The position numbers and the translations under genes were made by a program. Of a stretch of DNA of 64,000 nucleotides, positions 27,429-37,744 are shown piece by piece. A model generated the notes under the pieces. That model was not told where the DNA came from. It did no database searches and saw only the letters and a program-made list of their open reading frames with translations. The stretch spans positions 2,567,388 to 2,631,387 of the forward strand of contig AP019702.1 of assembly GCA_006739055.1 (NCBI GenBank), in the 5' to 3' direction. Source of the stretch: Allostella vacuolata (GTDB taxonomy: Bacteria; Pseudomonadota; Alphaproteobacteria; ATCC43930; Allostellaceae). Every line of letters begins with the position of its first letter. The first letter of the stretch is position 1.

Positions 27429-30400
27429 TCAGCGCGCCTGCGGCGCGCTCTGGATCGCCTGGCCGTCCTCCCGGGGCGGGGGGGCGCCCGCGGGGCGCCC
27501 GTGGGCCTCGCCCGGCGATCGTTCGAACAGGGTCTCGATCGGCTGCGGCTCGTCCAGGTGGTAGCCCTGGGCCATGTCGATCCCCATCTCGCGCACCGCC
27601 TGCAGGGTCGCCGCGTCCTCGACGCATTCGGCCACCGTCGTCACCCCGAGGGCATGGCCGACATCGTTGATCGATTCGACGATGCGGCGGTCGACCGCGC
27701 TGTGCTGGAGGTTGCGCACGAATGACCCGTCGATCTTCAGGTAGTCGATCTCGAACTGCTTCAGGTACGAGAAGGAGCTGAGGCCGCTGCCGAAGTCGTC
27801 CAGGACGATCCGGACCCCGGCGGCGCGGACCGCGGTCACGAACTGCACGGCGATCGCGAAGTTGTTGATGATCGCGGTCTCGGTGATCTCGAAATGCAGT
27901 CGGTCCGGCGCGATGCCTGCCTCCCGCAACTCCTCCAGCACGAACGGCCAGAGCAGGGGGTCGCTCAGGGAGTTGGCGGACAGGTTGATGGCGAGCGCGA
28001 TGTCGGGTGCCGCCTGCAGCGCCGCGCGATGGGTGCGCAGCACCGCACCGATGACCCAGCGATCGATGCTGCCCATCAGGTCGTAGCGCTCGGCGGCGGG
28101 GATGAAGCCGGAAGGGCTGGTCAGCTCGCCGCGCTCGTCCACGAGGCGCAGGAGAATCTCGAAGTGCCGGCGCCCGTCCGACGGCCGGCGAAGGTCGTGG
28201 ATCTGCTGGGCGTAGAGTCGGAAGCGGTTGGCCTCGATCGCCGCCCGGATCCCCGACGCCACCTGGATTTCGCGATGGTAGCGATCGGCGTCGCCGTCGT
28301 GCGCGGAATAGACCGACAGCCGGTTGCGGCCGCCGGCCTTGGCGGCATAGCAGGCGACGTCGGCCTCCTTCAGCAATTCCTCATAGGACGGCGACCAGTC
28401 GCTGATGCCGGTCAGGCCGATGCTGGCGCCGATGTCGTAGACCCGGCCTTCCCACGGAAAGCGCACGCTCTTGATCGCCTCGATCACGCGCTGGGCGATC
28501 GTCGTGCCCTCCTCGACCGGGCAGTCGCGCAACAGGATGCCGAACTCGTCGCCGCCCAGGCGGGCCACCAGGTCTTCGGGCCGCACGCTGGCCCGGATGG
28601 TGCGACCGATCAGGCGCAGCAGGGCGTCGCCCGCGGCGTGGCCGGCGCTGTCGTTGACGATCTTGAACCGGTCCAGGTCGAGAAAGCACAGCGTCGCCTG
28701 AGACTGGCTGCCGGCGATGACCTGCCGCAGCTCCTGCAGCGCGTGCTCGAAGGCGGGGCGATTGGGCAGATCGGTCAGCGCGTCGTGCAGCGCCGAGTGG
28801 GTCAGCTGCTTCTGCAGCTCGTGCGCCCGGGTGATGTCCTGGAAGACCAGCACCGCGCCGATGATCTCGCCCGATGCGGTGCGGACCGGCGCGGCCGAAT
28901 CCTGCACGTTCAGCCGGTCGCCGCCGCGGCTGACCAGGACGGCCCCGTCCTGGAGATAGAACGGCCGCATGTGCAGCAGGCATTCCTCGACCGGGCTGGT
29001 GATCGGCTCCCCGGTGTGCTCGTCGACGATGTGGAACACTTCGGTCAGAGGCCGATGCTCGGCCTCGCTCATCGGCCAGCCGGTCAGCTGCTCGGCGATC
29101 GGGTTCATGAAGGTCACCCGCATCCGGGCGTCGGTGCTGATGACCGCGTCGCCGATCGAATAGAGGGTGATGCGCAGCCGTTCCTTCTCCTCGTAGAGGG
29201 CGTCGGTCAGGCGGCGCTGCTCGGTCACGTCCCAGTGCGTGCCGATGATGCGGGCGGACTGGCCGAGCTCGCGCACCACCCGGCCCAGCGTGCGCATGTG
29301 GCGGACCGTCGAATCGCGGCGAACGATGCGGAACTCGGTATCGTAGGGCGCGTCGACGGCAAGGGCCTGGTCCAGTTCACGGCGGACCCGCACCCGGTCG
29401 TCGGGGTGCACGCAGTGCTCCCAGTCGGCCCGGGTATGGCCGAAGCTTTCCGGCGTCACGCCGTACAGCTCGTGCATGCGCAGGTCCCAGCTCAGGCGCT
29501 CGGTCGACAGGTCCATCTCCCAGATGCCGACGCCGGACGCCTGCACCGCCAGCTGGGTGCGCTCGGCCAGCACCTGGAACGCCTCCTCGGCCTGCTTGCG
29601 CTGGGTGATGTCGGTGTGGGTTCCGATGATGCGCAGCGCCCGGCCGGCTTCGTCGTGGTGGGCGATGCGGGCCCGGTTGTGGACCCAGATCCAGTGCCCC
29701 TCGCGGTGGCGCATCCGGAATTCGGCCTCGAACATGTCGGCCTCGCCTTCCACGCACTGACGGTCGAGGGCCAGGATCCGGGCCCGGTCGCGCGGGTGCA
29801 GGAAGGCCTCCCAGGTCCGGCTGTCGTGGCCGATCTCGTTCGCCTCGTACCCCAGCATCGCCTTCCAGGTACGTGAGTAGTAGGTCCGCCTGGCCATCAC
29901 GTCGCGGTCCCACACGCCCTGGCCGGCGGTCTCGAGCGCGAACTGCCAGCGGGTCTCGCTTTCCTTCAGCCGGGCTTCGGCGCGCTTGCGCTGGTCGATA
30001 TCCTCGATCTGGACGATGAAGCAGCGCGGCTCGCCGGTCGCCTCGTCATGGATGGCCGATATCGCCACCAGCGCCCAGACGATGCGCCCGTCCTTGCGGA
30101 CGTAGCGCCGCTCGGCCCGGTGGTTCGGTCGGCTGCCGTCCAGAATGCCGGCCAGGGCGTCCAGGTCCCGATGGCGATCCTCGGCATGGACGATATCGTC
30201 GAGGCTCCGGCGCATCATCTCGGCCGGGGTATAGCCGAGCATCCGGGCGGCGGCGGCGTTGACCCGGATCCAGCGCCCGTCCAGCCCGAGCAGGGCCATG
30301 CCGACGGCGGATTCATCGATCGCCCGGCGAAAGCGCGCCTCGCTCGCCATCAGCCCGTCCTTGAGCACGGCGATGACGAACGGTGGCAGCGTGATCAGGG

Positions 30401-31310
30401 CGACGGCGAAATGCTGGTGGAGCCAGAGCTCCGACCGTCCGGTGCGCAGCGCCCCGATCTCGATGGCGAGCAGGATCCACGCCACCGTCGCGGAGGTGAG
30501 GAGCGCCGTCCGCGGTCCATCCAGGCGCAGCACCGCCAGGATGAGCGGGAACGCCATCACGACGTAGGGATAGCGCAGGTGCATCAGCGCCAGCAGGGTG
30601 ACGGCCAGGGTCAGCCCGACCAGGCCCGCGAACTCGAGCGCGTAGGACAGGCGCCGGAACCGGGCGATCGCCCGCCGGTTGAGGGTGAGCGCGCAAGGCA
30701 GGATGAGTGCTGCCCCGGTCGCGGATGCGATCCACCACAGCCCGCACGCCGTCAGGTAGGACGTCCCATGCGCCCAGGCGAGCACGGCCCCCGCCACGGG
30801 TGCCATGACGGCGGGTGCCAGGATCCCCGCGCCCAGCATCGTGCCGATGATCCGGTGTCCGTCCGGCCGATCGCCGGCCGTCAGCCGGCGGGCCATGGCC
30901 ATGGCCAATCCCACCTCGGCCGCGCGTGTCGCCGCCAGCGCAAGGGCCGGGGCAGGGCCGGACCCGGTCAGCAGGTCGGCCGTGGTCGAGGCCGCGGCGA
31001 CGGCCGCCAGGCCGGGAAGCAGCCGCTGTCCCGGCCGATCCAGCAGGAAGGCGATGGCCGCGGCATTGGCGAGCCAGAGGGTGGTGCCGATGTCCGGCAG
31101 ACCGGTGAGCAGGGTGCACGCGCTCGCGAGCAACAGATATCCGGCCGCCAGCGCTGCCAGGTCCGTCCCGGCGGCAGCCCGCGTCGGTGCAGCCGGGTTC
31201 CGGGCGGCGGCCGGTGGCGGAGGGCTTTGAGCGGAGGACAAGTCCGGCCGGATGCCTCGTGTCGGTGTGTCCCGTTCCCGTGTCCGGCGTCGACACCAGC
31301 GTCGGACCAT
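27429..31310 (-). CDS. MASE1-PAS(x4)-GGDEF-EAL cyclic-di-GMP signalling protein
   Basis: The 1293-residue membrane protein has an N-terminal MASE1-like multi-span sensor (about 50-315), four PAS/PAC units (about 325-445, 450-570, 575-700, 705-830), a GGDEF domain with intact RLGGDEFG at 919-923, and an EAL domain (about 1010-1260). The EAL signature reads FEILLR, i.e. E1051-I-L, yet the downstream DDFGSG and ECVED metal motifs are kept. Diguanylate cyclase activity is expected; phosphodiesterase activity is possible. The start is the only ATG before the membrane region and could lie later at a non-ATG codon. Confidence 0.9.
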   Translation of the reverse strand: MVRRWCRRRTRERDTPTRGIRPDLSSAQSPPPPAAARNPAAPTRAAAGTDLAALAAGYLLLASACTLLTGLPDIGTTLWLANAAAIAFLLDRPGQRLLPGLAAVAAASTTADLLTGSGPAPALALAATRAAEVGLAMAMARRLTAGDRPDGHRIIGTMLGAGILAPAVMAPVAGAVLAWAHGTSYLTACGLWWIASATGAALILPCALTLNRRAIARFRRLSYALEFAGLVGLTLAVTLLALMHLRYPYVVMAFPLILAVLRLDGPRTALLTSATVAWILLAIEIGALRTGRSELWLHQHFAVALITLPPFVIAVLKDGLMASEARFRRAIDESAVGMALLGLDGRWIRVNAAAARMLGYTPAEMMRRSLDDIVHAEDRHRDLDALAGILDGSRPNHRAERRYVRKDGRIVWALVAISAIHDEATGEPRCFIVQIEDIDQRKRAEARLKESETRWQFALETAGQGVWDRDVMARRTYYSRTWKAMLGYEANEIGHDSRTWEAFLHPRDRARILALDRQCVEGEADMFEAEFRMRHREGHWIWVHNRARIAHHDEAGRALRIIGTHTDITQRKQAEEAFQVLAERTQLAVQASGVGIWEMDLSTERLSWDLRMHELYGVTPESFGHTRADWEHCVHPDDRVRVRRELDQALAVDAPYDTEFRIVRRDSTVRHMRTLGRVVRELGQSARIIGTHWDVTEQRRLTDALYEEKERLRITLYSIGDAVISTDARMRVTFMNPIAEQLTGWPMSEAEHRPLTEVFHIVDEHTGEPITSPVEECLLHMRPFYLQDGAVLVSRGGDRLNVQDSAAPVRTASGEIIGAVLVFQDITRAHELQKQLTHSALHDALTDLPNRPAFEHALQELRQVIAGSQSQATLCFLDLDRFKIVNDSAGHAAGDALLRLIGRTIRASVRPEDLVARLGGDEFGILLRDCPVEEGTTIAQRVIEAIKSVRFPWEGRVYDIGASIGLTGISDWSPSYEELLKEADVACYAAKAGGRNRLSVYSAHDGDADRYHREIQVASGIRAAIEANRFRLYAQQIHDLRRPSDGRRHFEILLRLVDERGELTSPSGFIPAAERYDLMGSIDRWVIGAVLRTHRAALQAAPDIALAINLSANSLSDPLLWPFVLEELREAGIAPDRLHFEITETAIINNFAIAVQFVTAVRAAGVRIVLDDFGSGLSSFSYLKQFEIDYLKIDGSFVRNLQHSAVDRRIVESINDVGHALGVTTVAECVEDAATLQAVREMGIDMAQGYHLDEPQPIETLFERSPGEAHGRPAGAPPPREDGQAIQSAPQAR

Positions 31311-31364
31311 GGGACTTTAGACCGGGTCGGGCTTGGCTGCTACATGATTGGAATCAGCCATACA

Positions 31365-31991
31365 TCACTCCTGCGCCCAGGCCGCGACGAAGCGCCGGGC
31401 GCGCTCGCCGACGACCGCGGCGTCGTCGCCCGGCTTGTAGAGGGCGGAGCCGAGGCCGAACCCCGCGGCGCCGGCCTGGCGATAGGCCTCCATGTTGGCG
31501 ACCTGGATGCCGCCCACCGGCAACAGCCGGGTGCCGCGCGGCAGCACGGCGCCGAGCGCCTTGACCACCGGCGGGGGCAGCGCCTCGGCGGGGAACAGCT
31601 TGACCGCGTCGGCCCCTGCCGCCAGGGCGGCAAAGGCTTCGGTCGGGGTGGCAGCGCCCGGCACGGTGGTCATGCCCTGGGTCTTGGCCGCCCGGATCAC
31701 CGCCGGGTCCGAGTGCGGGCTGACGATCAGGGTCCCGCCCGCCCCGCGCACGGCCGCCACCTCGCCGACCGTGGCGACCGTGCCGGCGCCGACGACGGCG
31801 CGGCCGGAGAAGGCGTCGGCCAGGGCGGCGATCGAGCGCAGCGGGTCCGGCGAGTTGAGCGGGACCTCGATCAGCGTGAAGCCGGCCTCGACCAGGGCGG
31901 CGCCGATCGCGACCACCTCGTCGGGCCGGACTCCGCGCAGGATGGCGACCAGCGGGCAGCGCCGGAACGCGGTTTCGAACTCGAACGGCAT
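31365..31991 (-). CDS. dgoA: 2-dehydro-3-deoxy-6-phosphogalactonate aldolase
   Basis: The 208-residue KDPG/KDPGal-type aldolase has LVAILRGVRPDEVVAIG with the conserved Glu/Arg region, the Schiff-base lysine in DAVKLFPAEALPP and the C-terminal LPVGGI motif. It splits KDPGal to pyruvate and glyceraldehyde 3-phosphate, the last step of De Ley-Doudoroff galactonate breakdown. The start at 31991 has AGGAAGG upstream. It directly follows the kinase that makes its substrate. Confidence 0.9.
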   Translation of the reverse strand: MPFEFETAFRRCPLVAILRGVRPDEVVAIGAALVEAGFTLIEVPLNSPDPLRSIAALADAFSGRAVVGAGTVATVGEVAAVRGAGGTLIVSPHSDPAVIRAAKTQGMTTVPGAATPTEAFAALAAGADAVKLFPAEALPPPVVKALGAVLPRGTRLLPVGGIQVANMEAYRQAGAAGFGLGSALYKPGDDAAVVGERARRFVAAWAQE

Positions 31992-32005
31992 GGCGCGCAA
32001 TCCTT

Positions 32006-32039
32006 CCTGGGACAGACTCAGGCCTGGGACAGACTCAGG
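32006..32039. repeat. perfect 17-bp tandem duplication at the dgoK end
   Basis: CCTGGGACAGACTCAGG occurs twice without gap at 32006-32022 and 32023-32039. The dgoK stop codon lies in the copy nearer the gene, so the second copy is a duplicated stop region within the dgoK-dgoA spacer. Confidence 0.85.
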
Positions 32040-32946
32040 CGTGCAGCAGGCCGGCGCGCCGCGCCAGGGCCAGGTGCCCGGCGCGGACGCAGGCCGGCGG
32101 CGCGACCTCGACCGGGATGCCGAGCCGTGCGGCGGCACGGTCATAGCGGTCCACGAGCGCCTCACCGCCGATCAGCGTCACCATCTTGCCGGGCGACGGC
32201 GCATCGGCCAGCTCCGCCCCGATCAGCAGGCCCGACAGGTAGTCGGCCGCCTCCTTCTCCGGCAGTTCGTCGAAGAGGCGCAGCGTCCGGGCAGCGAAGA
32301 TCGCGTGCAGGAGCCCGCCGGCGCCGGAGATACCGCGCACGGCATCGACCCCGCGCTCGAAGCCCGAGCCGTCGCCGGGCTCGGTGCCCATCAGCCGGCC
32401 GAGGATGGTGTGGTGGCGCAGGGCGGCGAAGGCCTCGCCGGTCATGTAGGTGCGGAAGCCCGTGATGCGGCCGTCGGCGACCTCGACCCGCTTGGAATGG
32501 GTGCCGGGCAGCAGGAAGCGGCCGTCGCGGCGGCCGGACAGGGCGAGCGCGCCGACCACCTGGCATTCCTCGCCCCGCATCACGTCCGGCACCCCGTCGG
32601 GCCCGCGGACGGTCACCCCGGGCGCCAGCAGCACCGGCCCGAAGCCCTCGACCGGGATCGGGGTCAGGTGTCGGGCGAGCGTGTCGCCGTCGACGGGGCA
32701 GGGGAGGTAGGGGGCCTCGATCCAGCCCTGGCGGCTGCCGATCATGCCGGACAGCATGGCCGGCAGCGGGCCATGGCGATCGAGCCAGGGGCGGCACACC
32801 GCCTCCAGTGCCGCGGCGAAGCGCCCGTCGCCGATGTTCATGATGCCGAGCGGGGCTTCCCGCTCGTCGTCGATGGTGCCGTCCGGCGCCAGGAGATAGA
32901 CGCGGAGCGACGATGTGCCCCAATCGACGCTGAGCAGGGCCGGCAA
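32035..32946 (-). CDS. dgoK: 2-dehydro-3-deoxygalactonokinase
   Basis: The 303-residue kinase opens with LLSVDWGTSSLRVYLL, the phosphate-binding loop of the DgoK family, and contains LPAMLSGMIGSRQGWIEAPYLPCP and RGEECQVVGAL. It phosphorylates 2-keto-3-deoxygalactonate. A TTG start is used, 9 bases after GGGAGGA. No galactonate dehydratase, transporter or GntR regulator is nearby. Confidence 0.9.
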   Translation of the reverse strand: MPALLSVDWGTSSLRVYLLAPDGTIDDEREAPLGIMNIGDGRFAAALEAVCRPWLDRHGPLPAMLSGMIGSRQGWIEAPYLPCPVDGDTLARHLTPIPVEGFGPVLLAPGVTVRGPDGVPDVMRGEECQVVGALALSGRRDGRFLLPGTHSKRVEVADGRITGFRTYMTGEAFAALRHHTILGRLMGTEPGDGSGFERGVDAVRGISGAGGLLHAIFAARTLRLFDELPEKEAADYLSGLLIGAELADAPSPGKMVTLIGGEALVDRYDRAAARLGIPVEVAPPACVRAGHLALARRAGLLHA

Positions 32947-33035
32947 GCGGAGATCCTCCCAAGACTTTTCTTGGGGGGCATCCTAGCCCGGCTGGCGCCG
33001 GGCCGTGCAAGTCTTCGCGAACCGGCGGTCCGGCT

Positions 33036-33461
33036 TCAGGCGACCAGTCGGACGTCCAGCAAGGGTGCGCTATCGATGATGGCCTTGCCGGAACGGGTCT
33101 CGCCCATCAGTTCGACATCGTCGATCGAGTAGGCGAAGAGCGGTTCGGCATAGCCGACCGCGAGCAGGGTGGCGCCGTCCGCTGCGAGGCCGATCGGCTG
33201 GCCGACGACGATCTGCACCCGGCGCTGCTCGGCGCGGGCGGCGGCCAGCGCGCGCTCGGCTGCGGCAAGGTCGATCCCGTCGGTCAGGATGCGGATGCGG
33301 CCATCCTCGAAGATCGCCTCGTAGCAGGCCGCACCGCCGCTCTCGCCGCGAAGCACCGGCTCGCTGTCGGGAAGCTCGCCCAGGTGGATGAACTGGACCC
33401 GCTGGCTCTGGCTCGCCGTCCGGATCTGCTGCTGGTCGAATATCGCCGCCTTGCCCGCCAT
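33036..33461 (-). CDS. hypothetical protein (141 residues)
   Basis: I do not recognise the family. The protein is soluble, acidic and without signal or membrane segments. It has a central alanine-rich helix (DLAAAERALAAARAEQRRVQ) and a C-terminal FAYSIDDVELMGETRSGK part suggestive of a small beta-sheet domain. The ATG at 33461 has GGAGG 8 bases upstream. It sits alone between dgoK and a glutathione S-transferase on the same strand. Confidence 0.65.
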   Translation of the reverse strand: MAGKAAIFDQQQIRTASQSQRVQFIHLGELPDSEPVLRGESGGAACYEAIFEDGRIRILTDGIDLAAAERALAAARAEQRRVQIVVGQPIGLAADGATLLAVGYAEPLFAYSIDDVELMGETRSGKAIIDSAPLLDVRLVA

Positions 33462-33602
33462 GTTCGCCACCTCCGCTCGCATCCCGTCCAGGGGCCAACT
33501 GGCCGCGGCACGGAAAGTTCCGGGGGCAGGGGAATAATTGCGTCGGGTCGGACGTAGGCCGGGTCGGCCGGCGATCGATGCCGGCCGATCCGCTTCGGCT
33601 CG

Positions 33603-34223
33603 TCAGACGAGCGGGTTCATCACGTGGGTACGATAGCCGGCGCGCTCGCCCAGGCGGTCGTACCAGGCCTTGAGGTTGGGCAGGTCCGGGCGTTCGATGG
33701 GGAACCAGAACCAGCGGTAGGTCTGGATCGCCGACGGGATGTCGGCCAGGGTGAAGCTGTCGCCGGCGAGATAGGGCCGGCCCGCCAGATGCCGGTCGAG
33801 CAGGGTCAGCGCCTCCGCCGTCTTCTGGCGGGAGGATTCGATCAGCTTCGCGTCCTGGTCCGGCTTGGGCGTGCGCACGATCTGCAGGAACATCGGCGTG
33901 ATGGCCGGCCCGGCGACGGTGGCGCCCCAGTCCATCCAGCGGTCGATGTCCGCGCGCCGCCGCAGGTCCGCGGGCCACAGCGCCTCCGCGCCATGCTTGG
34001 CGGCGAGGTAGCGCATGATGGCGTGGGATTCCCACAGGACGAAGCCGTCATCGTCGATGGTCGGCACCAGCCCGTTGGGGTTGAGCGCCAGGTATTCCGG
34101 ATCGCGGTTGCGTCCGTAGGGGCCGCCGATATCCTCGCGCTCGAACGGGAGGCCGAGTTCGGTGCAGAGCCACAGGACCTTCTGGACGTTGGACGAGGTC
34201 TTGCGGCCTAGGATCTTGAGCAT
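33603..34223 (-). CDS. glutathione S-transferase family protein
   Basis: The 206-residue protein has a thioredoxin-like N domain ([20 protein letters not shown], then [28 protein letters not shown] with the conserved cis-Pro and ES glutathione contacts) and a helical C domain with [18 protein letters not shown]. The substrate is unknown. The ATG is preceded by GGAGGA. Confidence 0.9.
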   Translation of the reverse strand: MLKILGRKTSSNVQKVLWLCTELGLPFEREDIGGPYGRNRDPEYLALNPNGLVPTIDDDGFVLWESHAIMRYLAAKHGAEALWPADLRRRADIDRWMDWGATVAGPAITPMFLQIVRTPKPDQDAKLIESSRQKTAEALTLLDRHLAGRPYLAGDSFTLADIPSAIQTYRWFWFPIERPDLPNLKAWYDRLGERAGYRTHVMNPLV

Positions 34224-34312
34224 GGGGGGTGTTTCCTCCGGACCGATGCGCCGTTGCGCGGGCGGCCGGATGCTAGCGCCGCCGACCGGCAATCCCAAGG
34301 GGAGAGAGCAGC

Positions 34313-34480
34313 ATGGCCCGTGACGACGACCGACTGGCGGCGGCGCTGCGTGAGAATCTCCGCCGCCGCAAGGCCCAGGGCCGAGCCCGGGCCGACCAGG
34401 ATCGAGAAACGCGTCCCGACGCGGATTCCGTGGATCCGGCCGTCGCCACCGCAATCGACGAGCGGCGCGGGATCGACTAG
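34313..34480 (+). CDS. small basic protein before dcd (55 residues)
   Basis: An ATG with GGGGAGAG upstream encodes [20 protein letters not shown] followed by an Arg/Ala/Gln-rich region and an acidic end. Short proteins with a [11 protein letters not shown] core are common in alphaproteobacteria and have no known function. It lies 37 bases before dcd. Confidence 0.65.
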   Translation: MARDDDRLAAALRENLRRRKAQGRARADQDRETRPDADSVDPAVATAIDERRGID

Positions 34481-34517
34481 AACAAGGCGACCTTCAATCG
34501 GTCGCCGGATTCCGTCC

Positions 34518-35069
34518 ATGCCCGTGATGCCCGACACCTGGATCCGCGAGAGCGCGGGGAAGGGGATGATCGAACCCTTCGTCGAGCGGCAGACCCGCGA
34601 GGGGGTGATTTCCTACGGACTGTCGTCCTATGGCTACGACGCCCGGGTCTCGCGCGAGTTCAAGATCTTCACCAACGTCGACAATGCCATCGTCGACCCG
34701 AAGAACTTCTCGCCCTCGAGCTTCGTCGACCGCGAGCTGGACGTGTGCATCGTCCCGCCCAACAGCTTCGCGCTCGGCCGCACGATGGAGTATTTCCGCG
34801 TGCCGCGCGACGTGCTGGTGATCTGCCTCGGCAAGTCGACCTATGCGCGCTGCGGCATCATCGTCAACGTGACCCCGCTCGAGCCGGAGTGGGAGGGGCA
34901 TGTGACGATCGAGATTTCCAACACCACCCCGCTGCCGGCCAAGATCTATGCCGGCGAGGGGATCTGCCAGTTCCTGTTCTTCCAGGGGGCCGGTCCCTGC
35001 GAGACCTCCTATGCCGACCGGGCCGGCAAGTACATGCGCCAGCAAGGCGTGACCCTGCCGCGTCTCTGA
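34518..35069 (+). CDS. dcd: dCTP deaminase
   Basis: The 183-residue enzyme turns dCTP into dUTP and belongs to the trimeric dUTPase fold. Visible motifs are [25 protein letters not shown] and the catalytic segment [17 protein letters not shown]-like [13 protein letters not shown] with the conserved glutamate. The start [11 protein letters not shown] matches the family N terminus. Confidence 0.95.
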   Translation: MPVMPDTWIRESAGKGMIEPFVERQTREGVISYGLSSYGYDARVSREFKIFTNVDNAIVDPKNFSPSSFVDRELDVCIVPPNSFALGRTMEYFRVPRDVLVICLGKSTYARCGIIVNVTPLEPEWEGHVTIEISNTTPLPAKIYAGEGICQFLFFQGAGPCETSYADRAGKYMRQQGVTLPRL

Positions 35070-35267
35070 TTTCCGCTCTGCCCCCCAGTTCCGGCCCGCC
35101 TCGATCCGAAACCGCCGCCGATCCGACGTTCGTCCGTCACGGCGGCGCCACGGAGGAGGGGTCCATTTCCATGTGTGAAACCAGAATATATGTTCCTTTC
35201 CGCCATCCCCGCCCCTGCCATCCGCCCGGATGGGGGGGCAGAGCCCGATTCGAGGTTCCAGCCACCC

Positions 35268-36557
35268 ATGGACAAGATCCGCATACGCGGCGGCCGGACG
35301 CTGCGAGGCACCTTGCCGATCAGCGGCGCCAAGAACGCGACCCTGCCGCTGATGGCCGCCTCGCTGCTGACCGACGAGACGCTGACGCTGGCCAACGTGC
35401 CGCATCTGGCGGACATCGCCACCATGGCCAGCCTGCTGGCGCAGCACGGCGTCTCGGTCGGCATCGACGGGGCGGCGCCGGGGGGCGGCCACACCGGGCG
35501 GGTCATGGCCCTGCGCGCGGGTGAGATCACCAGCACGCTTGCGCCCTATGACCTGGTGCGCAAGATGCGGGCCTCGGTCCTGGTGCTGGGGCCGCTGGTC
35601 GCGCGCGAAGGCCGGGCCAAGGTGTCGCTGCCGGGCGGCTGCGCGATCGGTACGCGGCCGGTCGACCTGCACCTGAAGGGGCTGGAGCGGCTGGGCGCCA
35701 AGGTCGACCTGACCGCGGGCTACATCGAGGCGAGCGCGCCGGGCGGCCTGGTCGGGGCGGAGATCGTCTTTCCCTTCGCGTCGGTGGGGGCGACCGAGAA
35801 CCTGCTGATGGCGGCGACGCTCGCTCGCGGCGAGACGACCCTGGTGAACGCCGCCCGCGAGCCGGAGATCGTCGACCTGGCTCGCTGCCTCGTCGCCATG
35901 GGCGCGGACATCGAGGGCGCCGGCACCGACCGCATCCGCATCCGCGGCCGCGACCGGCTGCACGGCGCCAGCCACACCGTGATCCCCGACCGCATCGAGA
36001 TCGGCACCTACATGATGGCGGTCGCCATGACCGACGGCGACGTCGAACTGCTCGGCGCCAGGCTCGACCTGGTGGGGGCGGTGGCCGATGCCCTGGCGCC
36101 GGCCGGCGTCACCACCGAGGCGACCGAGCGCGGCATCCGGGTGCGCCGCACCAACGGGCGGCTGGCCGGGATCGACGTGATGACCGAGCCCTATCCGGGC
36201 TTCCCGACCGACCTGCAGGCGCAGCTGATGGCGCTGATGACGATGGCGGACGGGGCGGCGATGATCACCGAGACGATCTTCGAGAACCGCTTCATGCATG
36301 TGCCCGAGCTGACGCGCATGGGGGCCAACATCAACGTCCACCATGCGACGGCCCTGGTCCGCGGCGTGCCGCGGCTGACCGGCGCGCCGGTGATGGCGAC
36401 CGACCTGCGCGCCTCGGTGTCGCTGGTGCTGGCGGGGCTCGCGGCGGAGGGCGACACCATCCTCAACCGGGTCTATCATCTCGATCGCGGCTACGAGCGG
36501 GTCGAAGAGAAGCTCGCGGCCTGCGGTGCCGAGGTGGAGCGCATCCGCGAGTCCTGA
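35268..36557 (+). CDS. murA: UDP-N-acetylglucosamine 1-carboxyvinyltransferase
   Basis: The 429-residue enzyme commits UDP-GlcNAc to peptidoglycan. [18 protein letters not shown] near the start, the reactive C125 in [16 protein letters not shown] and the C-terminal [16 protein letters not shown] are all present. The fosfomycin-binding cysteine is kept, so it is of the sensitive type. The 198 bases upstream hold only a possible -10-like TATATG near 35190 and no gene. Confidence 0.96.
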   Translation: MDKIRIRGGRTLRGTLPISGAKNATLPLMAASLLTDETLTLANVPHLADIATMASLLAQHGVSVGIDGAAPGGGHTGRVMALRAGEITSTLAPYDLVRKMRASVLVLGPLVAREGRAKVSLPGGCAIGTRPVDLHLKGLERLGAKVDLTAGYIEASAPGGLVGAEIVFPFASVGATENLLMAATLARGETTLVNAAREPEIVDLARCLVAMGADIEGAGTDRIRIRGRDRLHGASHTVIPDRIEIGTYMMAVAMTDGDVELLGARLDLVGAVADALAPAGVTTEATERGIRVRRTNGRLAGIDVMTEPYPGFPTDLQAQLMALMTMADGAAMITETIFENRFMHVPELTRMGANINVHHATALVRGVPRLTGAPVMATDLRASVSLVLAGLAAEGDTILNRVYHLDRGYERVEEKLAACGAEVERIRES

Positions 36558-36574
36558 CGGCAGGGAGAACCGGG

Positions 36575-37006
36575 ATGGCTGCCAGGCTGAAGCTGCGTGC
36601 GGTCGATGCGGAGGATCTGAGCGTCATCTCCGCCTGTCTGCAGGACGCCATCGTCGCGGCCGTCGACATGGCATGGGAGCCGGCCGAGGGCCGCTTCCTG
36701 CTGGTCGCCAGCCGCTTCTGCTGGGAAGGCTGCCGCGACGCCGAGGGCGCGCTGCTGGAGCGGGTCCATGCCGGCCTCTGCTTCGACGGCGTATCCGCGG
36801 TGCGCCATCGCGGCATCGACCGCTCGCAGCGCGACGCCCTGCTGTCGCTGCTGGCGCTGCGCCCGGTCGAGGGCGGAATCCATCTCGACTTCGCCGGCGG
36901 CGCCACGATCCGGCTGGAAGCGGAGCGGATCCTGTGCCATCTACAGGATCTCGACGAGCCATGGCCCACCCAGTGGCGGCCGTCGCACCCGCTCGAAGAA
37001 GGGTGA
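36575..37006 (+). CDS. DUF2948 family protein
   Basis: The 143-residue protein matches the alphaproteobacterial DUF2948 family: [31 protein letters not shown] and [19 protein letters not shown]. It has no known function. It regularly lies between murA and hisG/hisD, as here, 17 bases after murA. Confidence 0.88.
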   Translation: MAARLKLRAVDAEDLSVISACLQDAIVAAVDMAWEPAEGRFLLVASRFCWEGCRDAEGALLERVHAGLCFDGVSAVRHRGIDRSQRDALLSLLALRPVEGGIHLDFAGGATIRLEAERILCHLQDLDEPWPTQWRPSHPLEEG

Positions 37007-37067
37007 CCCCGCGGCCGGCGGGCCGATCCGCCGCCCCCGCATGCTCATGGAACCAGGGAGTTTTCCG

Positions 37068-37742
37068 TTGCCGGCGAACGATGTCCTCGTGCTCGCGCTG
37101 CCCAAGGGCCGCATCCTCAAGGAGGTGATGCCCATGGTCCGCCGTGCCGGGATCGAGCCGGAGCCGGCCTTCGACGACCCCGACGACCGCCAGCTCCGCT
37201 TCAAGACCAACCGCCCCGAAATCGACATCATCCGCGTCCGCAGCTTCGACGTCGGCGCGTTCGTGGCCTTCGGCGCGGCCCATCTGGGCGTCGCCGGCAG
37301 CGACGTGCTGATGGAGTTCGACTATCCGGAGATCTATGCGCCGCTCGACCTCAAGATCGGCCATTGTCGCCTGATGGTGGCCGAGCCGGAGGAGCTGTCG
37401 GCCTCCGACGATCCCTCGCGCTGGAGCCATGTCCGGGTCGCCACCAAGTACCCGATGCTGACCCGCCGCCACTTCGCCGCCCGCGGCGTCCAGGCGGAAT
37501 GCATCCGCCTGCATGGCGCGGTCGAGCTGGCGCCGCGCATCGGCCTGTGCCGGCGCATCGTCGACCTGGTGCAGACCGGCTCCACCCTGAAGGCGAACGG
37601 CCTGGTGGAGATCGAGCACATCGCCGACATCTCCTCGCGCCTGATCGTCAACCGCGCCGCGCTGAAGACCCGGCCCGACGAGGTGCAGGGCTGGGTCGAC
37701 CGCTTCCGCGCGGTGACCGAGGCCCCGGCGACCCGGCACTGA
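37068..37742 (+). CDS. hisG: ATP phosphoribosyltransferase, short form
   Basis: HisG catalyses the first step of histidine synthesis. [18 protein letters not shown] at the start and [27 protein letters not shown] with the PRPP site are diagnostic. The TTG at 37068 has AGGGAG at 7 bases and gives 224 residues; ATG codons at 37041 and 37047 lack a ribosome site but cannot be excluded. It is of the short, HisZ-dependent type; hisZ is not in the window. Confidence 0.93.
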   Translation: MPANDVLVLALPKGRILKEVMPMVRRAGIEPEPAFDDPDDRQLRFKTNRPEIDIIRVRSFDVGAFVAFGAAHLGVAGSDVLMEFDYPEIYAPLDLKIGHCRLMVAEPEELSASDDPSRWSHVRVATKYPMLTRRHFAARGVQAECIRLHGAVELAPRIGLCRRIVDLVQTGSTLKANGLVEIEHIADISSRLIVNRAALKTRPDEVQGWVDRFRAVTEAPATRH

Positions 37743-37744
37743 CC

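Noticed and set aside
30048-32465. 805-codon open frame on the plus strand
   Set aside because: It crosses the GGDEF/EAL, dgoA and dgoK genes on the opposite strand, with Arg/Gly/Asp-rich low-complexity sequence.
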